NCBI GenBank assembly: GCA_009786185.1
Contig: WQTS01000130.1
Location: 1 to 51,014, forward strand
Direction of reading: 5' to 3'
Length of the DNA: 51,014 bases
From: Bacteroidota bacterium
GTDB lineage: Bacteria; Bacteroidota; Bacteroidia; Bacteroidales; WCHB1-69
Position numbers and translations under genes: made by a program
The notes under the pieces: generated by a model
Databases searched by the model: none
What the model saw: only the letters and a program-made list of their open reading frames with translations
What the model was told of the DNA's origin: nothing
Part shown: positions 33,650-42,643 of the stretch, in pieces
Layout: every line of letters begins with the position of its first letter
How positions within the stretch are numbered: position 1 is the first letter of the stretch

Positions 33650-34984
33650 ATGCCATTAAAAAAACTTCTTCCCTATTATAAACGTAATCTGGCGCTGGCG
33701 CTTCCCATCATTTTAGCACAATTGGGACAAGTAACAGTCTCCATAGTGGATACTTTTATGGTAGGCATGCTGGGTACTATAGAATTAGCAGCAGTGGCAT
33801 TTGCCAGCTCTATATTTATGTTGGTATTTATTTTCGGATTAGGATTTTCATTAGGGCAAACCCCACATGTGGGCAAAGCTTACGGAAAAAAACAATGGTG
33901 GAAAATCGGCGTGTTTTTTCAAAACGCGCTTTTAATAAATATCTCACTCAGTGTCATTTTATTCGGAGTCGTATTTTTGTTAAAACCCCTACTCTATCAT
34001 TTAAACCAACCTGAAAATGTAGTAGAAATGGCAATGCCCTACTTCGATTGGATGCTATTTTCTACCATGCCTATTTTACTATTTTTCACATGCCGGCAAT
34101 TTGCAGAGGGTGTGGGAAATACAAAAATTGCCATGTGGGTAACCATATTAGGGAACATTCTTAATATTATTCTCAATTATGCATTAATTTTTGGAAAATT
34201 CGGATTTCCGGCTTTGGGTATAGAAGGCGCCGGCATCGCCACCTTTATCGTTAGAACAGTGATGGCTTTAGCATTTGTGTTTTTAGTCTTCAAACATCCG
34301 GCGTTAAAGAGATTCACCCAACATTTCTCATGGAAAAACTTTCACATTTCGGCGCTAAAGAGATTGATTACCACAGGGTTTCCCATTTCCGGACAATTGG
34401 TTGTAGAAGTATCGGTAATTAGTTTCAGCGCTATTATGATTGGTTGGATTAATGAAGTGAATTTGGCAGCGCACCAAATTGCAATACAATTGTCTTCGGC
34501 TACCTTTATGATAGGCTTAGGCGTGGGTTCCGCAAACACCATTCTCGTATCGCACCAATTTGGAGCTAATCAGTTTAAAGCCACACGTATGACTGCATTG
34601 GCAGCGTTACACCTTGTTACTGTTTTTATGATCATAACAGCGGTATTTTTTATCGTTTTAAGATACCAAATCCCGTCATGGTTTTCCTCTGATCCCGAGG
34701 TTATTTATGTAGCGGCACAATTACTTGTTATTGTCGGTATTTTCCAACTTTTCGATGGTTGGCAAATGGTAGGATTGGGTACTTTACGCGGTTTGACGGA
34801 TGTTACTTTTGCAATGTACATCGCAATTATATCCTATTTGGTTATTTCTCTGCCTGTTGGATATATATTCGGATTTATTTGGGGGCTCGGCAGTGTTGGA
34901 GTATGGATAGGGCTGTGTGTGGGGTTAATGGTAGCTGCTGTGGCGTACCGTTTGAGGTTTTTGTATTTTATGAAGAAGTATTAA
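33650..34984 (+). CDS. MATE-family multidrug/Na+ antiporter
   Basis: 444 residues with twelve predicted membrane segments. PLKKLLPYYKRNLALALPIILAQLGQVTVSIVDTFMVGMLG is the family start, and FTCRQFAEGVGNTKIAMWVTILGNILNIILNYALIFG is the typical TM5-TM6 region. The second half repeats the fold (SGQLVVEVSVISFSAIMIGWI). MATE proteins extrude cationic drugs in exchange for Na+ or H+. It is a single gene, ending at a hairpin shared with the convergent T9SS protein gene. Confidence 0.94.
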   Translation: MPLKKLLPYYKRNLALALPIILAQLGQVTVSIVDTFMVGMLGTIELAAVAFASSIFMLVFIFGLGFSLGQTPHVGKAYGKKQWWKIGVFFQNALLINISLSVILFGVVFLLKPLLYHLNQPENVVEMAMPYFDWMLFSTMPILLFFTCRQFAEGVGNTKIAMWVTILGNILNIILNYALIFGKFGFPALGIEGAGIATFIVRTVMALAFVFLVFKHPALKRFTQHFSWKNFHISALKRLITTGFPISGQLVVEVSVISFSAIMIGWINEVNLAAHQIAIQLSSATFMIGLGVGSANTILVSHQFGANQFKATRMTALAALHLVTVFMIITAVFFIVLRYQIPSWFSSDPEVIYVAAQLLVIVGIFQLFDGWQMVGLGTLRGLTDVTFAMYIAIISYLVISLPVGYIFGFIWGLGSVGVWIGLCVGLMVAAVAYRLRFLYFMKKY

Positions 34985-34989
34985 AAAAG

Positions 34990-35015
34990 TAGGGACAAGG
35001 CACGCCTTATCCCTA
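34990..35015. terminator. Palindromic repeat TAGGGACAAGGC...GCCTTATCCCTA
   Basis: A 12-bp stem with one mismatch and a short ACG-type loop lies between two convergent genes and may terminate both. It belongs to the TAGGG(G)C...GCCCCTA palindrome family also seen at 39005-39030 and 44666-44693. Confidence 0.7.
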
Positions 35016-35038
35016 CATTAACAATTGCCGAAAAAAAC

Positions 35039-36352
35039 TTATCGTTTCACAATCTTCTGCGTAACCACACAACCATCCTCCGACTCAATTTTCAAAATAT
35101 AATTACCTGCCGGTAAGGTACTGATATTGATGTTCGGATTAGTGCTATGAAGCACAAGTTGCCCTCTCATATCATATAAAGCAGCTTTAACGAACTTTTC
35201 TCCTTGAATATAAATGTTATCGCTTGCCGGGTTTGGAAATACGTTAAAATGAGCTTCGTTAGGAAGAGTTTTGATACCCACAATATGTTCGTCTATTTCA
35301 ATAACCCAAGCGCCTACCTCCCAGCCAAAACCTCCTATACGAAGACCATCTGCAGAAATCCCCATAGGCGTTTCAAGCTCAAGCCCTTCGGTATCCGGAA
35401 TTCCAATAAGCGCCAAATATTCGCCTAATTTCATCACTCCTACATGTTTGGTATAAATAAACGCTTGTCTCTCCATAAAGCCTAATGCAAAATATCCCAC
35501 CACAATACCATCGTCTGATACTGCCGTAGCAGAAGCGCCAAATACAGTACCGGTTTCTATAATCGTTAACTCGTCTAATTCAACATCATAAATAGCTGCT
35601 TCGCCCATATAGTCCAACGATACATATTTTCCGTTGGGACTTACCTTAAAAGCATCTCCCGCATTCCATGCACCATCATGAGTAATGTGTCTCATTACTC
35701 CGTTAATCCAAATCACAGGCGCCCATATATAATCATTATCGGATGCCCAACCACAAGCCACAGTTCCATCGGCAGATAGCGCTCTTATTTTGGCTCCTTG
35801 CGAAGCATTTTCTTCAAATTCCCATGTAGCCGGTTCGCCATTAGTCCATACTACCGGTTTTAATGCCCAATTACCCTGATCCATGCTTCCACCAATGATA
35901 GTTCCGTCGGCAGAAATACCTTCCGCGTTGCTTCCTGAATCTTCATGAACATCTTCTTCCGGTACATCAGGATCTATACCTAAACTATGCCATTCGCCGT
36001 CTTTGTAATAACCTCCTGAAAGTAACGGCATCTCCATCTCTTCCCAAGGATCCCAGAAACGATACGGCAACGAGCAATCATAAAATCTTCCTGCAACAAC
36101 TCCGTTGTCGGAAACACAATTGGCTTGAGAGCCTTCGCCCGAAAGAGTTATTACTCCTCCTTCTTTCGTCCATAATAAACTGCCGAATCCAAAAATAAAT
36201 CCCGCAGCATAGTTCCCATTTGGAGAAACAGTAGTAATCATGCCTTCTCCAAGATAATGAATTGTTCCTGGGTAAAACCCACCTTTTTGTTGCGCATTTA
36301 CAGAAGAGACAACAAAAAACAAACATAGTAATAAAGTAAATAGTTTTTTCAT
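35039..36352 (-). CDS. T9SS-sorted extracellular repeat protein (HAF-repeat-like)
   Basis: 437 residues. A signal peptide (MKKLFTLLLCLFFVVSSVNAQ) is followed by several copies of a motif such as AEGISADGTIIGG, IRALSADGTVACGW, FKVSPNGKYVSLDY and ATAVSDDGIVVGYF, spaced 40-60 residues apart, each with a Trp-rich partner (AVIWING, PVVWTNG). This is the pattern of HAF-type repeats, probably blades of a beta-propeller. The end is a type A sorting domain (FNVFPNPASDN, KAALYDMRGQLV, GNYILKIES, TQKIVKR). It should be exported by the T9SS encoded next to it and reach the cell surface. No catalytic motif is visible. Confidence 0.88.
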   Translation of the reverse strand: MKKLFTLLLCLFFVVSSVNAQQKGGFYPGTIHYLGEGMITTVSPNGNYAAGFIFGFGSLLWTKEGGVITLSGEGSQANCVSDNGVVAGRFYDCSLPYRFWDPWEEMEMPLLSGGYYKDGEWHSLGIDPDVPEEDVHEDSGSNAEGISADGTIIGGSMDQGNWALKPVVWTNGEPATWEFEENASQGAKIRALSADGTVACGWASDNDYIWAPVIWINGVMRHITHDGAWNAGDAFKVSPNGKYVSLDYMGEAAIYDVELDELTIIETGTVFGASATAVSDDGIVVGYFALGFMERQAFIYTKHVGVMKLGEYLALIGIPDTEGLELETPMGISADGLRIGGFGWEVGAWVIEIDEHIVGIKTLPNEAHFNVFPNPASDNIYIQGEKFVKAALYDMRGQLVLHSTNPNINISTLPAGNYILKIESEDGCVVTQKIVKR

Positions 36353-36398
36353 TTTTATCTTGTTTAATTAATAAACTAATTGCTATTTTAACAGCTGC

Positions 36399-36444
36399 AA
36401 AAATAAAAAAACTACAATATGATGAATCCCATCATATTGTAGTT
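36399..36444 (-). terminator. Rho-independent terminator of the gld operon
   Basis: A perfect 15-bp stem (36410-36424 with 36430-36444, core CTACAATATGATG) and a 5-base loop are followed, in the minus-strand direction, by seven T and a further T-rich run. It lies 24 bases beyond gldN and marks the end of the T9SS operon, separating it from the secreted-protein gene downstream. Confidence 0.93.
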
Positions 36445-36467
36445 AACTAACAGATATTCTTAATAGA

Positions 36468-37367
36468 TTAATATTCCCAAAGTTCGCTTTCGAAATTGCG
36501 AATTTGATTTAATATTTTTTCAGACTCTAAACGCTGGTCGCGTGGATTCTTTTTGTAGTCTTGAATTTCGCGATTTTGCGGATTGCTTTCTGCAATGACA
36601 TAACTGGAAAAGTAACGTTTCCACGTTAAAACATCATCAAATGTAACATGAAGAGCGGTATTTCTTGGAGTAAAGTACACTTGTTTGGATAAATAAGGCC
36701 TTAATTCATCATACCTAATATAGCCTAAGCGTCTTTTTGTTTTTAAAGAAACTACATCGTCATCATTTCCTGCTCCGGAGCCGGCATCTCTTTCATATTC
36801 AAAGAAAGGTTCAATAGAAAGGATGCGCACACTTAATTCACCTCTGTTTTTATCGAAAAACCATACTTCTTTTAGCCTGTAGTACATCACTTGAGCAGCT
36901 GTAAACGGTTCATCAATATCCATTTCGCCGATAGGTTCTCCTGTATCCGGATCAAATCGAGGTATTCTTTTTGTATTGACAAGTGCGTTTTTAATTTCGG
37001 AACGATCCACTTTAATATTACAATCTTCATTAGTATAGATAGGAAGTGCGTCTTCATTATCAGGGTTGTCTAAATCTATGGCATCCAAAATTACTTGCGC
37101 CAAATTTCTATACATGCCTTGTGGTTCGGTAGGGAAATATAGGGCATGGTTTCTTTTTTCACGCAAGTCAATTTCTCTCCATATATATACCGACCACATC
37201 ACGTCATTTTGTCTCACTACCGGATATGGAATAGGACCGGGCAGTGCACTTACTTCTACAATTTCCCATGGCGCCGCAAGTGGCGGTGGGATTTGAGTAT
37301 CATCTGTTTGTGCAAAAAGAAAGGCAAATGATACTAACGACAGGATGAGAAAAATTCCTTTTTTCAT
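36468..37367 (-). CDS. gldN: Gliding / type IX secretion protein GldN
   Basis: 299 residues with a signal peptide ending at FLFAQ. The block VSALPGPIPYPVVRQNDVMWSVYIWREIDLREKRNHALYFP and later VWFFDKNRGELSVRILSIEP, RRLGYIRYDELRPYL are characteristic of GldN/PorN. GldN is periplasmic and joins GldK into the ring on the inner face of the outer membrane, linked to the GldLM motor. It is the last gene of sprF-gldK-gldL-gldM-gldN and starts 11 bases after gldM. Confidence 0.96.
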   Translation of the reverse strand: MKKGIFLILSLVSFAFLFAQTDDTQIPPPLAAPWEIVEVSALPGPIPYPVVRQNDVMWSVYIWREIDLREKRNHALYFPTEPQGMYRNLAQVILDAIDLDNPDNEDALPIYTNEDCNIKVDRSEIKNALVNTKRIPRFDPDTGEPIGEMDIDEPFTAAQVMYYRLKEVWFFDKNRGELSVRILSIEPFFEYERDAGSGAGNDDDVVSLKTKRRLGYIRYDELRPYLSKQVYFTPRNTALHVTFDDVLTWKRYFSSYVIAESNPQNREIQDYKKNPRDQRLESEKILNQIRNFESELWEY

Positions 37368-37378
37368 AATATTATATG

Positions 37379-38986
37379 TTATCTTAAGATTACAGTAATT
37401 GGATTTAATGTTCTGCTACCGGCAACACTCGAGACCCTAATGTCGGAAAAAAGAATTGTAGTTCCCGGAGCGCTGGAGTTTATTTTATTTCTAACCGCAT
37501 CTGAAAATTGTCTGCTATTAGATGTAATCGGTGCTTCTTCAATACCTCTAATTATAAAAGTTACATGAAAAGAGTTTACCGTCCATGTAAGGTCGTAAAC
37601 AAAGTCGGTGCCCATGGTGGCCGTAACAAAAGGATTGGCAAGCAATTCAGCTTTTGAAATTTTCCCACCTCTAAAATTACCACCTAAAACAGCCACAGGA
37701 TCCGGAACACGTCTGACACGGAACTCTTTAGAACCCATTGTTTGTTGTCTACCACTCATATCGGCAGCGATATTTACGGTAACGGTTTTGCCCACTAAGC
37801 TTTCCGGAACGGAAATATTATATCTTCCGGGACCTGTTTTGGTTGAGTTACCCCCACCGGCTAATGATATAGATACTCTTTCAGCAGGTACGGAAGCGCT
37901 CACGGAAACCGGATTGTCAATGCCTGCATACAATACATTCATTTTGTCTGCCGCCACAGTAGCGGAAGGCGCCATTACGGTGAAACCGTTGCTAAAAGGA
38001 AAGGTTTGCGGAAGTCCATCCGGTCCTGTCATTTTGATAAGTCCTGTAAAATTGAAATCACCTACCTGATTCGTTGGGATTTTCAATCGGGCAACTCCGG
38101 CATCTCCTGTTAACAAGTTGCCTTGCGGCGAAGTCATCTCTCCTGTTCCCATTCGCCACCAAACTTCTATAGGTTGTTGGTCATCATAGGCTGCTACAAT
38201 AATTTCCGCTTCGAAAGGCTCTCCCTGGAAAACAAGTTGAGATTTTGGGATCACTTTTCCCGTAACATTAGAGAACTTAAAGTCGTCTCTTGAAATAGAA
38301 GAAATAATATATTTTAAAATGCTTGATTCTGCGTTGCGCACTTCACCAATTGTTTTGTTTAATAAAGTAACTCCGGCAGCAAAAATCACATTTTCAAAAT
38401 AATGAACCTCCCATGACTCGGGAGCGCCGCTCGCATTTCTAAACGTTTCATTCACATTTAAGCCGATCGTTTGTGACATGATTTCACGATCTTTTTCATC
38501 TACAAAAAGGAGTAATTGTTCACGATACGCTTCTAAACGATTTCTTAACTCAATAGCATTACCGTCATTGATCATAAAAAGAGTAGATTTACTTTTATTA
38601 TCTTTAAATCTAAGTTGGGCAACCGACTTCGGAGTCCCGTCCGGATTTATAGCAGGAGCGCCCTCTACAAATTCTATGTATCGTATTCTAAGATTTTCAA
38701 TAAAATCTATCATTTCATTCGAAAGCTCTTTGAGTTGCATTGCTTTCTCAAATTCTCTTGCTACTTTTTCTTCACCGAGTATCGCTTTTTGTCTAAGCAA
38801 TTCGGCATAATCCTGAGCATTTTTGCTCATCGTAATTTGATTAGATCGCCCTAATGTTTCATCTACAATAGTAAAAGCATTCAAAATATCTTTCGATACA
38901 TTTAGCGCTAACATTGCTGTAAGCACCAAATACATCATTCCAATCATTCGTTGCCTGGGGGTTTCCGGACAATTAGTTGCACCCAT
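37379..38986 (-). CDS. gldM: Gliding / type IX secretion motor protein GldM
   Basis: 535 residues. The start MGATNCPETPRQRMIGMMYLVLTAMLALNVS, with one membrane helix, is diagnostic. The remainder is periplasmic: a helical domain (about 40-220) followed by three Ig-like domains (SQLVFQGEPFEAEIIVAAYD, MAPSATVAADKMNVLYAGIDNPVSV, RVRRVPDPVAVLGGN). Dimeric GldM threads a GldL pentamer and transmits rotation driven by the proton gradient to the outer-membrane ring GldKN. It is the most conserved gene of the operon here. Confidence 0.98.
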   Translation of the reverse strand: MGATNCPETPRQRMIGMMYLVLTAMLALNVSKDILNAFTIVDETLGRSNQITMSKNAQDYAELLRQKAILGEEKVAREFEKAMQLKELSNEMIDFIENLRIRYIEFVEGAPAINPDGTPKSVAQLRFKDNKSKSTLFMINDGNAIELRNRLEAYREQLLLFVDEKDREIMSQTIGLNVNETFRNASGAPESWEVHYFENVIFAAGVTLLNKTIGEVRNAESSILKYIISSISRDDFKFSNVTGKVIPKSQLVFQGEPFEAEIIVAAYDDQQPIEVWWRMGTGEMTSPQGNLLTGDAGVARLKIPTNQVGDFNFTGLIKMTGPDGLPQTFPFSNGFTVMAPSATVAADKMNVLYAGIDNPVSVSASVPAERVSISLAGGGNSTKTGPGRYNISVPESLVGKTVTVNIAADMSGRQQTMGSKEFRVRRVPDPVAVLGGNFRGGKISKAELLANPFVTATMGTDFVYDLTWTVNSFHVTFIIRGIEEAPITSNSRQFSDAVRNKINSSAPGTTILFSDIRVSSVAGSRTLNPITVILR

Positions 38987-39004
38987 AGTTTTATTTAATT
39001 TATG

Positions 39005-39030
39005 TAGGGGCGCAAAATTTTGCGCCCTTA
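39005..39030. repeat. Palindromic TAGGGGCGCAAAA...TTTTGCGCCC repeat between gldL and gldM
   Basis: A 12-13-bp inverted repeat lies in the 59-base space between gldL and gldM. It belongs to the TAGGGGC palindrome family seen at 34990 and 44666. Because it is inside an operon it could act as a processing site or partial terminator that changes the gldL:gldM ratio (inference). Confidence 0.8.
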
Positions 39031-39045
39031 CGGATTTTATAATGT

Positions 39046-39963
39046 TTATTTATTAGTCATCGCAGCCAACATATTAGCATATATCGCATTAATTTGAGCT
39101 ACATTTTTAGATAATTTATCTATCTCCTCTTTATGCTTTTGCGCCTCTTGCGCCGTATCATTCATAGAGTTAGCAAGAATAATCGTACTGTCTTGTATCT
39201 TTTTGTAGTTTTCAACAATAACTTGATTGCCTTGCTCTTGAATTTGTCCTATCTTTTTATAGTTTTCAATAATAGCTTGACTTCCTTGCTCTTGGGCTTG
39301 TTGAATTTTTGCGTAATTTCCAATAATGGTTTGGTTACCTTGTTCTTGAATTTGCTCAACTTTTTGAACATTTTGCAGTTGCACTTCTTGCAGTTTTTGT
39401 GCATGTTGTTTTTGTGTATCAAACATCTCTTGTATGCTCTTCACTTGCATATCCGAAGTTGCAGAGAGTTCATTTGCTGATTTTTCATAAACACCGGTAA
39501 GATTTTGTACGGCATCTTTTGCTTTAGTAAGATTAGCCACATAGCCTTCGGTAGCTACTGCCGCATCGGTGGTTTTCGAGAGCTGCTTTGCATTATCGCT
39601 CAAATTTCTCATTCCTGAAGCTAAATTTTCTATTAATTCGGGTCCTATCTTAGCTTCTTCCAACATTCTGTCTAATTGCTGCGTAACTGAGCCTTTAGGA
39701 TGTTCTTTATGCTTGATTCCTTTTGCAGTTTCCAACTCCGGATACACCAACGCCCAATCATATTCTTTATGAAGAGGTTCAAATGCAGAGAAAAAGAAAA
39801 TCACCGCTTCGGTTAACATACCTACCATCAACATTTGATCGGCGAGTGGCCAGTGGAGAATTTTGAAGAGAGCTCCCGATATTACTAATGAAGCTCCAAT
39901 GCCATACAACTTAGCCATGAAGTTTTTGTACGCTTTGCTACGAACAATTTTGTAAAGACTCAT
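39046..39963 (-). CDS. gldL: Gliding / type IX secretion motor protein GldL
   Basis: 305 residues. Two N-terminal membrane helices (about 20-37 and 44-61) contain the proton-path Glu52 in GMLTEAVIFF, equivalent to the essential Glu of GldL/PorL. ISGALFKILHWPLADQMLMVG is characteristic. A long cytoplasmic coiled-coil tail follows; residues 204-257 consist of three tandem 18-residue repeats (QIQEQGNQ-II-NY-KIQ), an unusual regular insert. GldL forms the pentameric stator around GldM. Confidence 0.97.
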   Translation of the reverse strand: MSLYKIVRSKAYKNFMAKLYGIGASLVISGALFKILHWPLADQMLMVGMLTEAVIFFFSAFEPLHKEYDWALVYPELETAKGIKHKEHPKGSVTQQLDRMLEEAKIGPELIENLASGMRNLSDNAKQLSKTTDAAVATEGYVANLTKAKDAVQNLTGVYEKSANELSATSDMQVKSIQEMFDTQKQHAQKLQEVQLQNVQKVEQIQEQGNQTIIGNYAKIQQAQEQGSQAIIENYKKIGQIQEQGNQVIVENYKKIQDSTIILANSMNDTAQEAQKHKEEIDKLSKNVAQINAIYANMLAAMTNK

Positions 39964-40056
39964 ATAACTTTTGATTTAAGAATTTAAGGTTTATAAATTT
40001 AATTGGTTTAATATTTTTAAAAGATTTAAGGTTTAAATTTTTAAATCTTTAGATTG
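39964..40056. other. AT-rich gap between gldK and gldL with TTTAAGG-type repeats
   Basis: 93 bases contain repeated ATTTAAGG/TTTAAATTT strings (for example 39974-39990 and 40024-40045) and no gene. It resembles the other simple tandem tracts of the window. No promoter box of the TAnnTTTG type was found on the minus strand. Confidence 0.5.
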
Positions 40057-41439
40057 TTATCTATATATTTTAGATCCGCTGCCTTTATTGGCTTCTTTTG
40101 GATTAACCACTGCCGGTTGAATGCAACGGAAGCCGATATATGAAGTACAGGAATCCTGAAATTGATAATCTCTTTTGTAAACGGTAATATATTCACTAAT
40201 ATCTTTCCATGAACCGCCTCTAATTATTTTTCTTTTTCTTTCAGCAGGATCGTTAGGTGAAGCATTATATTTATAAATAGGATTTATGTCGGATGTAAAA
40301 GAGGAAGCCGACGGGCTGTAGGTATCCATGCACCATTCTGCAACGTTACCACTCATATCATATAAACCATAATCATTCGGACTATAAAAAGCCACAACGG
40401 AAGGATATAAGCTACCATCTAACATATAATTACCTCTTTGAGGTTTAAAGTTTGCCAAGAAACATCCGTTTTGGTTTGTTGGATAGGGACCACCCCACGG
40501 ATAAGGAGAATTTTGCAAACCGCCTCTGGCTGCCCATTCCCATTGCGCTTCGGAGGGCAAACGAAAATCGTGTTCTACCGGATAACCTTTGCTAAGTAGC
40601 CACACGTTACGCTGATGCGAACGCCAGTGGCAAAAAGCTTGAGCTTGCAACCAGTTTACGCCCACCACCGGGTAGTGATTGTATTGCGGATGCGAAAAAT
40701 AGTTTCGCGTCATGTGCTCATTATCCGAATATGTAAATTCATAAATCCAAACCAAGGTATCGGGATACACGTTTATTACATGTCTATTAACAAATCTATC
40801 CAAATTTCCCTCCACATGGCTGACTCTGCTGGCAAACATACCTCCTATGGGACTACCTACTTTTTCTTTAGCCGCGGCAGCGTCAAAATCAAAAGTCCAA
40901 TATTCGTAATTAAGTCTTGATACGTTTATTCCTAATGGGCGGTAATGATAATAACGCGTATTTATTCTAGTAAAGAGCGGCTCTAATGCAGCTCTAACTT
41001 CTTCATCAGTAGAATTCCAAGGTATCTCTTCTCGCCAATTGATCAATCTAGGTTCCATTACTTCTCCGGCGTTTTCGCCTCTTCTGTATTTAAGAAAATG
41101 CCCGTGTTTTGTTTCAATATCTGCTTCACCTAATAGTACGTGGGCAATAGAGTCTCTCACCCAATATACAAATTGGCGGTATTCGTTATTGGTAATCTCT
41201 GTTTCATCCATCCAAAACGAGGTAATAGAAACCACACGTGGCTGAGGAGCAAACGTAAGTTTAGGATCGCTTTCTCCTGATCCTAAAATAACGCTACCTG
41301 CCGGGATATACGCCATTCCATAAGGGGTAAAGCTAACAAATTTTGTTTTATTTGTAACTCCTATCAATTGTCCGTCTCCTGAGTTTTTACAAGCGGCTAA
41401 ACTCAGTAGAATACATGCAAACAAAGCTAATCTTTTCAT
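40057..41439 (-). CDS. gldK: Gliding / type IX secretion lipoprotein GldK
   Basis: 460 residues from the ATG at 41439, chosen because MKRLALFACILLSLAAC is a clean lipoprotein signal (lipid Cys 17); a longer frame adds 11 residues. The body is a formylglycine-generating-enzyme/sulfatase-modifying fold: GMAYIPAGSVILG, FWMDETEITNNEYRQFV, HYPVVGVNWLQAQAFCHWRS, RLPSEAQWEWAARGG, GNVAEWCMD, RKIIRGGSWKD. GldK uses this fold structurally, as part of the GldKN outer-membrane ring, not as an enzyme. It follows sprF by 53 bases. Confidence 0.96.
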   Translation of the reverse strand: MKRLALFACILLSLAACKNSGDGQLIGVTNKTKFVSFTPYGMAYIPAGSVILGSGESDPKLTFAPQPRVVSITSFWMDETEITNNEYRQFVYWVRDSIAHVLLGEADIETKHGHFLKYRRGENAGEVMEPRLINWREEIPWNSTDEEVRAALEPLFTRINTRYYHYRPLGINVSRLNYEYWTFDFDAAAAKEKVGSPIGGMFASRVSHVEGNLDRFVNRHVINVYPDTLVWIYEFTYSDNEHMTRNYFSHPQYNHYPVVGVNWLQAQAFCHWRSHQRNVWLLSKGYPVEHDFRLPSEAQWEWAARGGLQNSPYPWGGPYPTNQNGCFLANFKPQRGNYMLDGSLYPSVVAFYSPNDYGLYDMSGNVAEWCMDTYSPSASSFTSDINPIYKYNASPNDPAERKRKIIRGGSWKDISEYITVYKRDYQFQDSCTSYIGFRCIQPAVVNPKEANKGSGSKIYR

Positions 41440-41492
41440 TATTTTAGATGTTATGATTGTTGGGAAACGCAATTTTTTTTGGATTATTATAT

Positions 41493-42581
41493 TTAGTATT
41501 GATTTTTATATAAATGACGTGATGAGCCATAGCCTGTTAATGCCTTGTCTTTATAAAAATTAAATCCATATCGAACAAGAATTTCAAAGTCGCCCATACT
41601 ACCGCCGGTTCTATAGCCGAGTTTATTGGTTGGAAAGCTGTAAGACAGACCTAATTCTAACCCTTTCAGATAGTTATTGGTACTATTATAGAAAGGAACT
41701 GCTCCAAATAGTACAGCAACGGCCCAATCTAATTGATACGAGAGTCCAAACCACAATATGCCGTTGTATCTTGCCAAAGCCATCACATCCATAGTCCATG
41801 TAGCTAAATTAGTTCGAATAAAAACATGGGGCTCAATAGACCACGGTACGGGAGTTTTTAAATCCCATATATAGCCTCCGGTCATATAGATTTGGCGTAC
41901 AGGGTGAAGCGTTTTAAATCCACTTTCACCTCCGGAAATACGAGCGCCTCCTAATAGTTGTGCACATGATATTCCTGCATACCAAGTGGGTGCTTTATAA
42001 TGAATCCCAAAATTCATATCAAAATCCAAGAATGATTCTGAACTTTCAATGGCTGTAACAAGAGGATCGGGATCTTGATTAGGATTAAATGGATAATTTT
42101 TTCCCGGTTTACTATTTAGGAATCCAAACTGCAGTCCAACACCTAACTTTCCGCCATGAACCCGGAATTTTGTAGCATATCCAAATCTAAAACCTACATT
42201 TTCAAACACTCCGGCAACCTTATCATTCATAAATGAAATTCCCACAGCGCCTCTTATTTGTTTAATATAAGACTCAATATTTAATAAAACTTGTTCTCCA
42301 TTTTGCTTACGATAAGTGGGTTTCGTCGGATCAGTACTACTATCGCTTTCACCTTGCCCTGAAGGGTCAGCTTCTTCTGGTTCACGCATCATGAACGCAT
42401 GTTGGCGCAAAACTCCGGTAAAATTAAGATGTTGGTCTTTTTCGCCCATGGCACCCGGATTGTAAAATGATTGCAGCCACGGAGAGAATGTAAAACGTGG
42501 ATCTTCCTGAGCAGTAAGCTTATAAGAAAAAAACAGGAAGAGAAAAATAAAACAGTATTTCATGCGCATAAGCAGCCTCAT
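41493..42581 (-). CDS. sprF: PorP/SprF-family outer-membrane protein
   Basis: 362 residues from ATG 42581; ATGs at 42623 (14 more residues) and 42563 (six fewer) are alternatives. The signal peptide MKYCFIFLFLFFSYKLTAQ is followed by EDPRFTFSPWLQSFYNPGAMG, the diagnostic PorP/SprF start (P-x-F-x-Q-x-x-x-NPA/G). The rest is beta-strand rich (VRQIYMTGGYIWDL, WTMDVMALARY) and suits a small outer-membrane barrel. In Flavobacterium SprF helps export SprB; in Porphyromonas PorP anchors the motor to the outer membrane. The gene lies directly upstream of gldK and downstream of thrS. Confidence 0.95.
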   Translation of the reverse strand: MRLLMRMKYCFIFLFLFFSYKLTAQEDPRFTFSPWLQSFYNPGAMGEKDQHLNFTGVLRQHAFMMREPEEADPSGQGESDSSTDPTKPTYRKQNGEQVLLNIESYIKQIRGAVGISFMNDKVAGVFENVGFRFGYATKFRVHGGKLGVGLQFGFLNSKPGKNYPFNPNQDPDPLVTAIESSESFLDFDMNFGIHYKAPTWYAGISCAQLLGGARISGGESGFKTLHPVRQIYMTGGYIWDLKTPVPWSIEPHVFIRTNLATWTMDVMALARYNGILWFGLSYQLDWAVAVLFGAVPFYNSTNNYLKGLELGLSYSFPTNKLGYRTGGSMGDFEILVRYGFNFYKDKALTGYGSSRHLYKNQY

Positions 42582-42592
42582 TTTGGTGTGCA

Positions 42593-42600
42593 CAAAAATA
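42593..42600 (-). promoter_or_regulatory. Possible -7 element TATTTTTG near the sprF start
   Basis: The minus strand reads TATTTTTG 12 bases before ATG 42581. If used, it would make the ATG at 42623 impossible as a start and give the sprF-gld operon its own promoter apart from thrS. No -33 box at normal spacing, so tentative. Confidence 0.35.
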
Positions 42601-42643
42601 ACTTTTTTCTTCTTCAACTTCATTGTCTCTATTTTTTTTCTAT

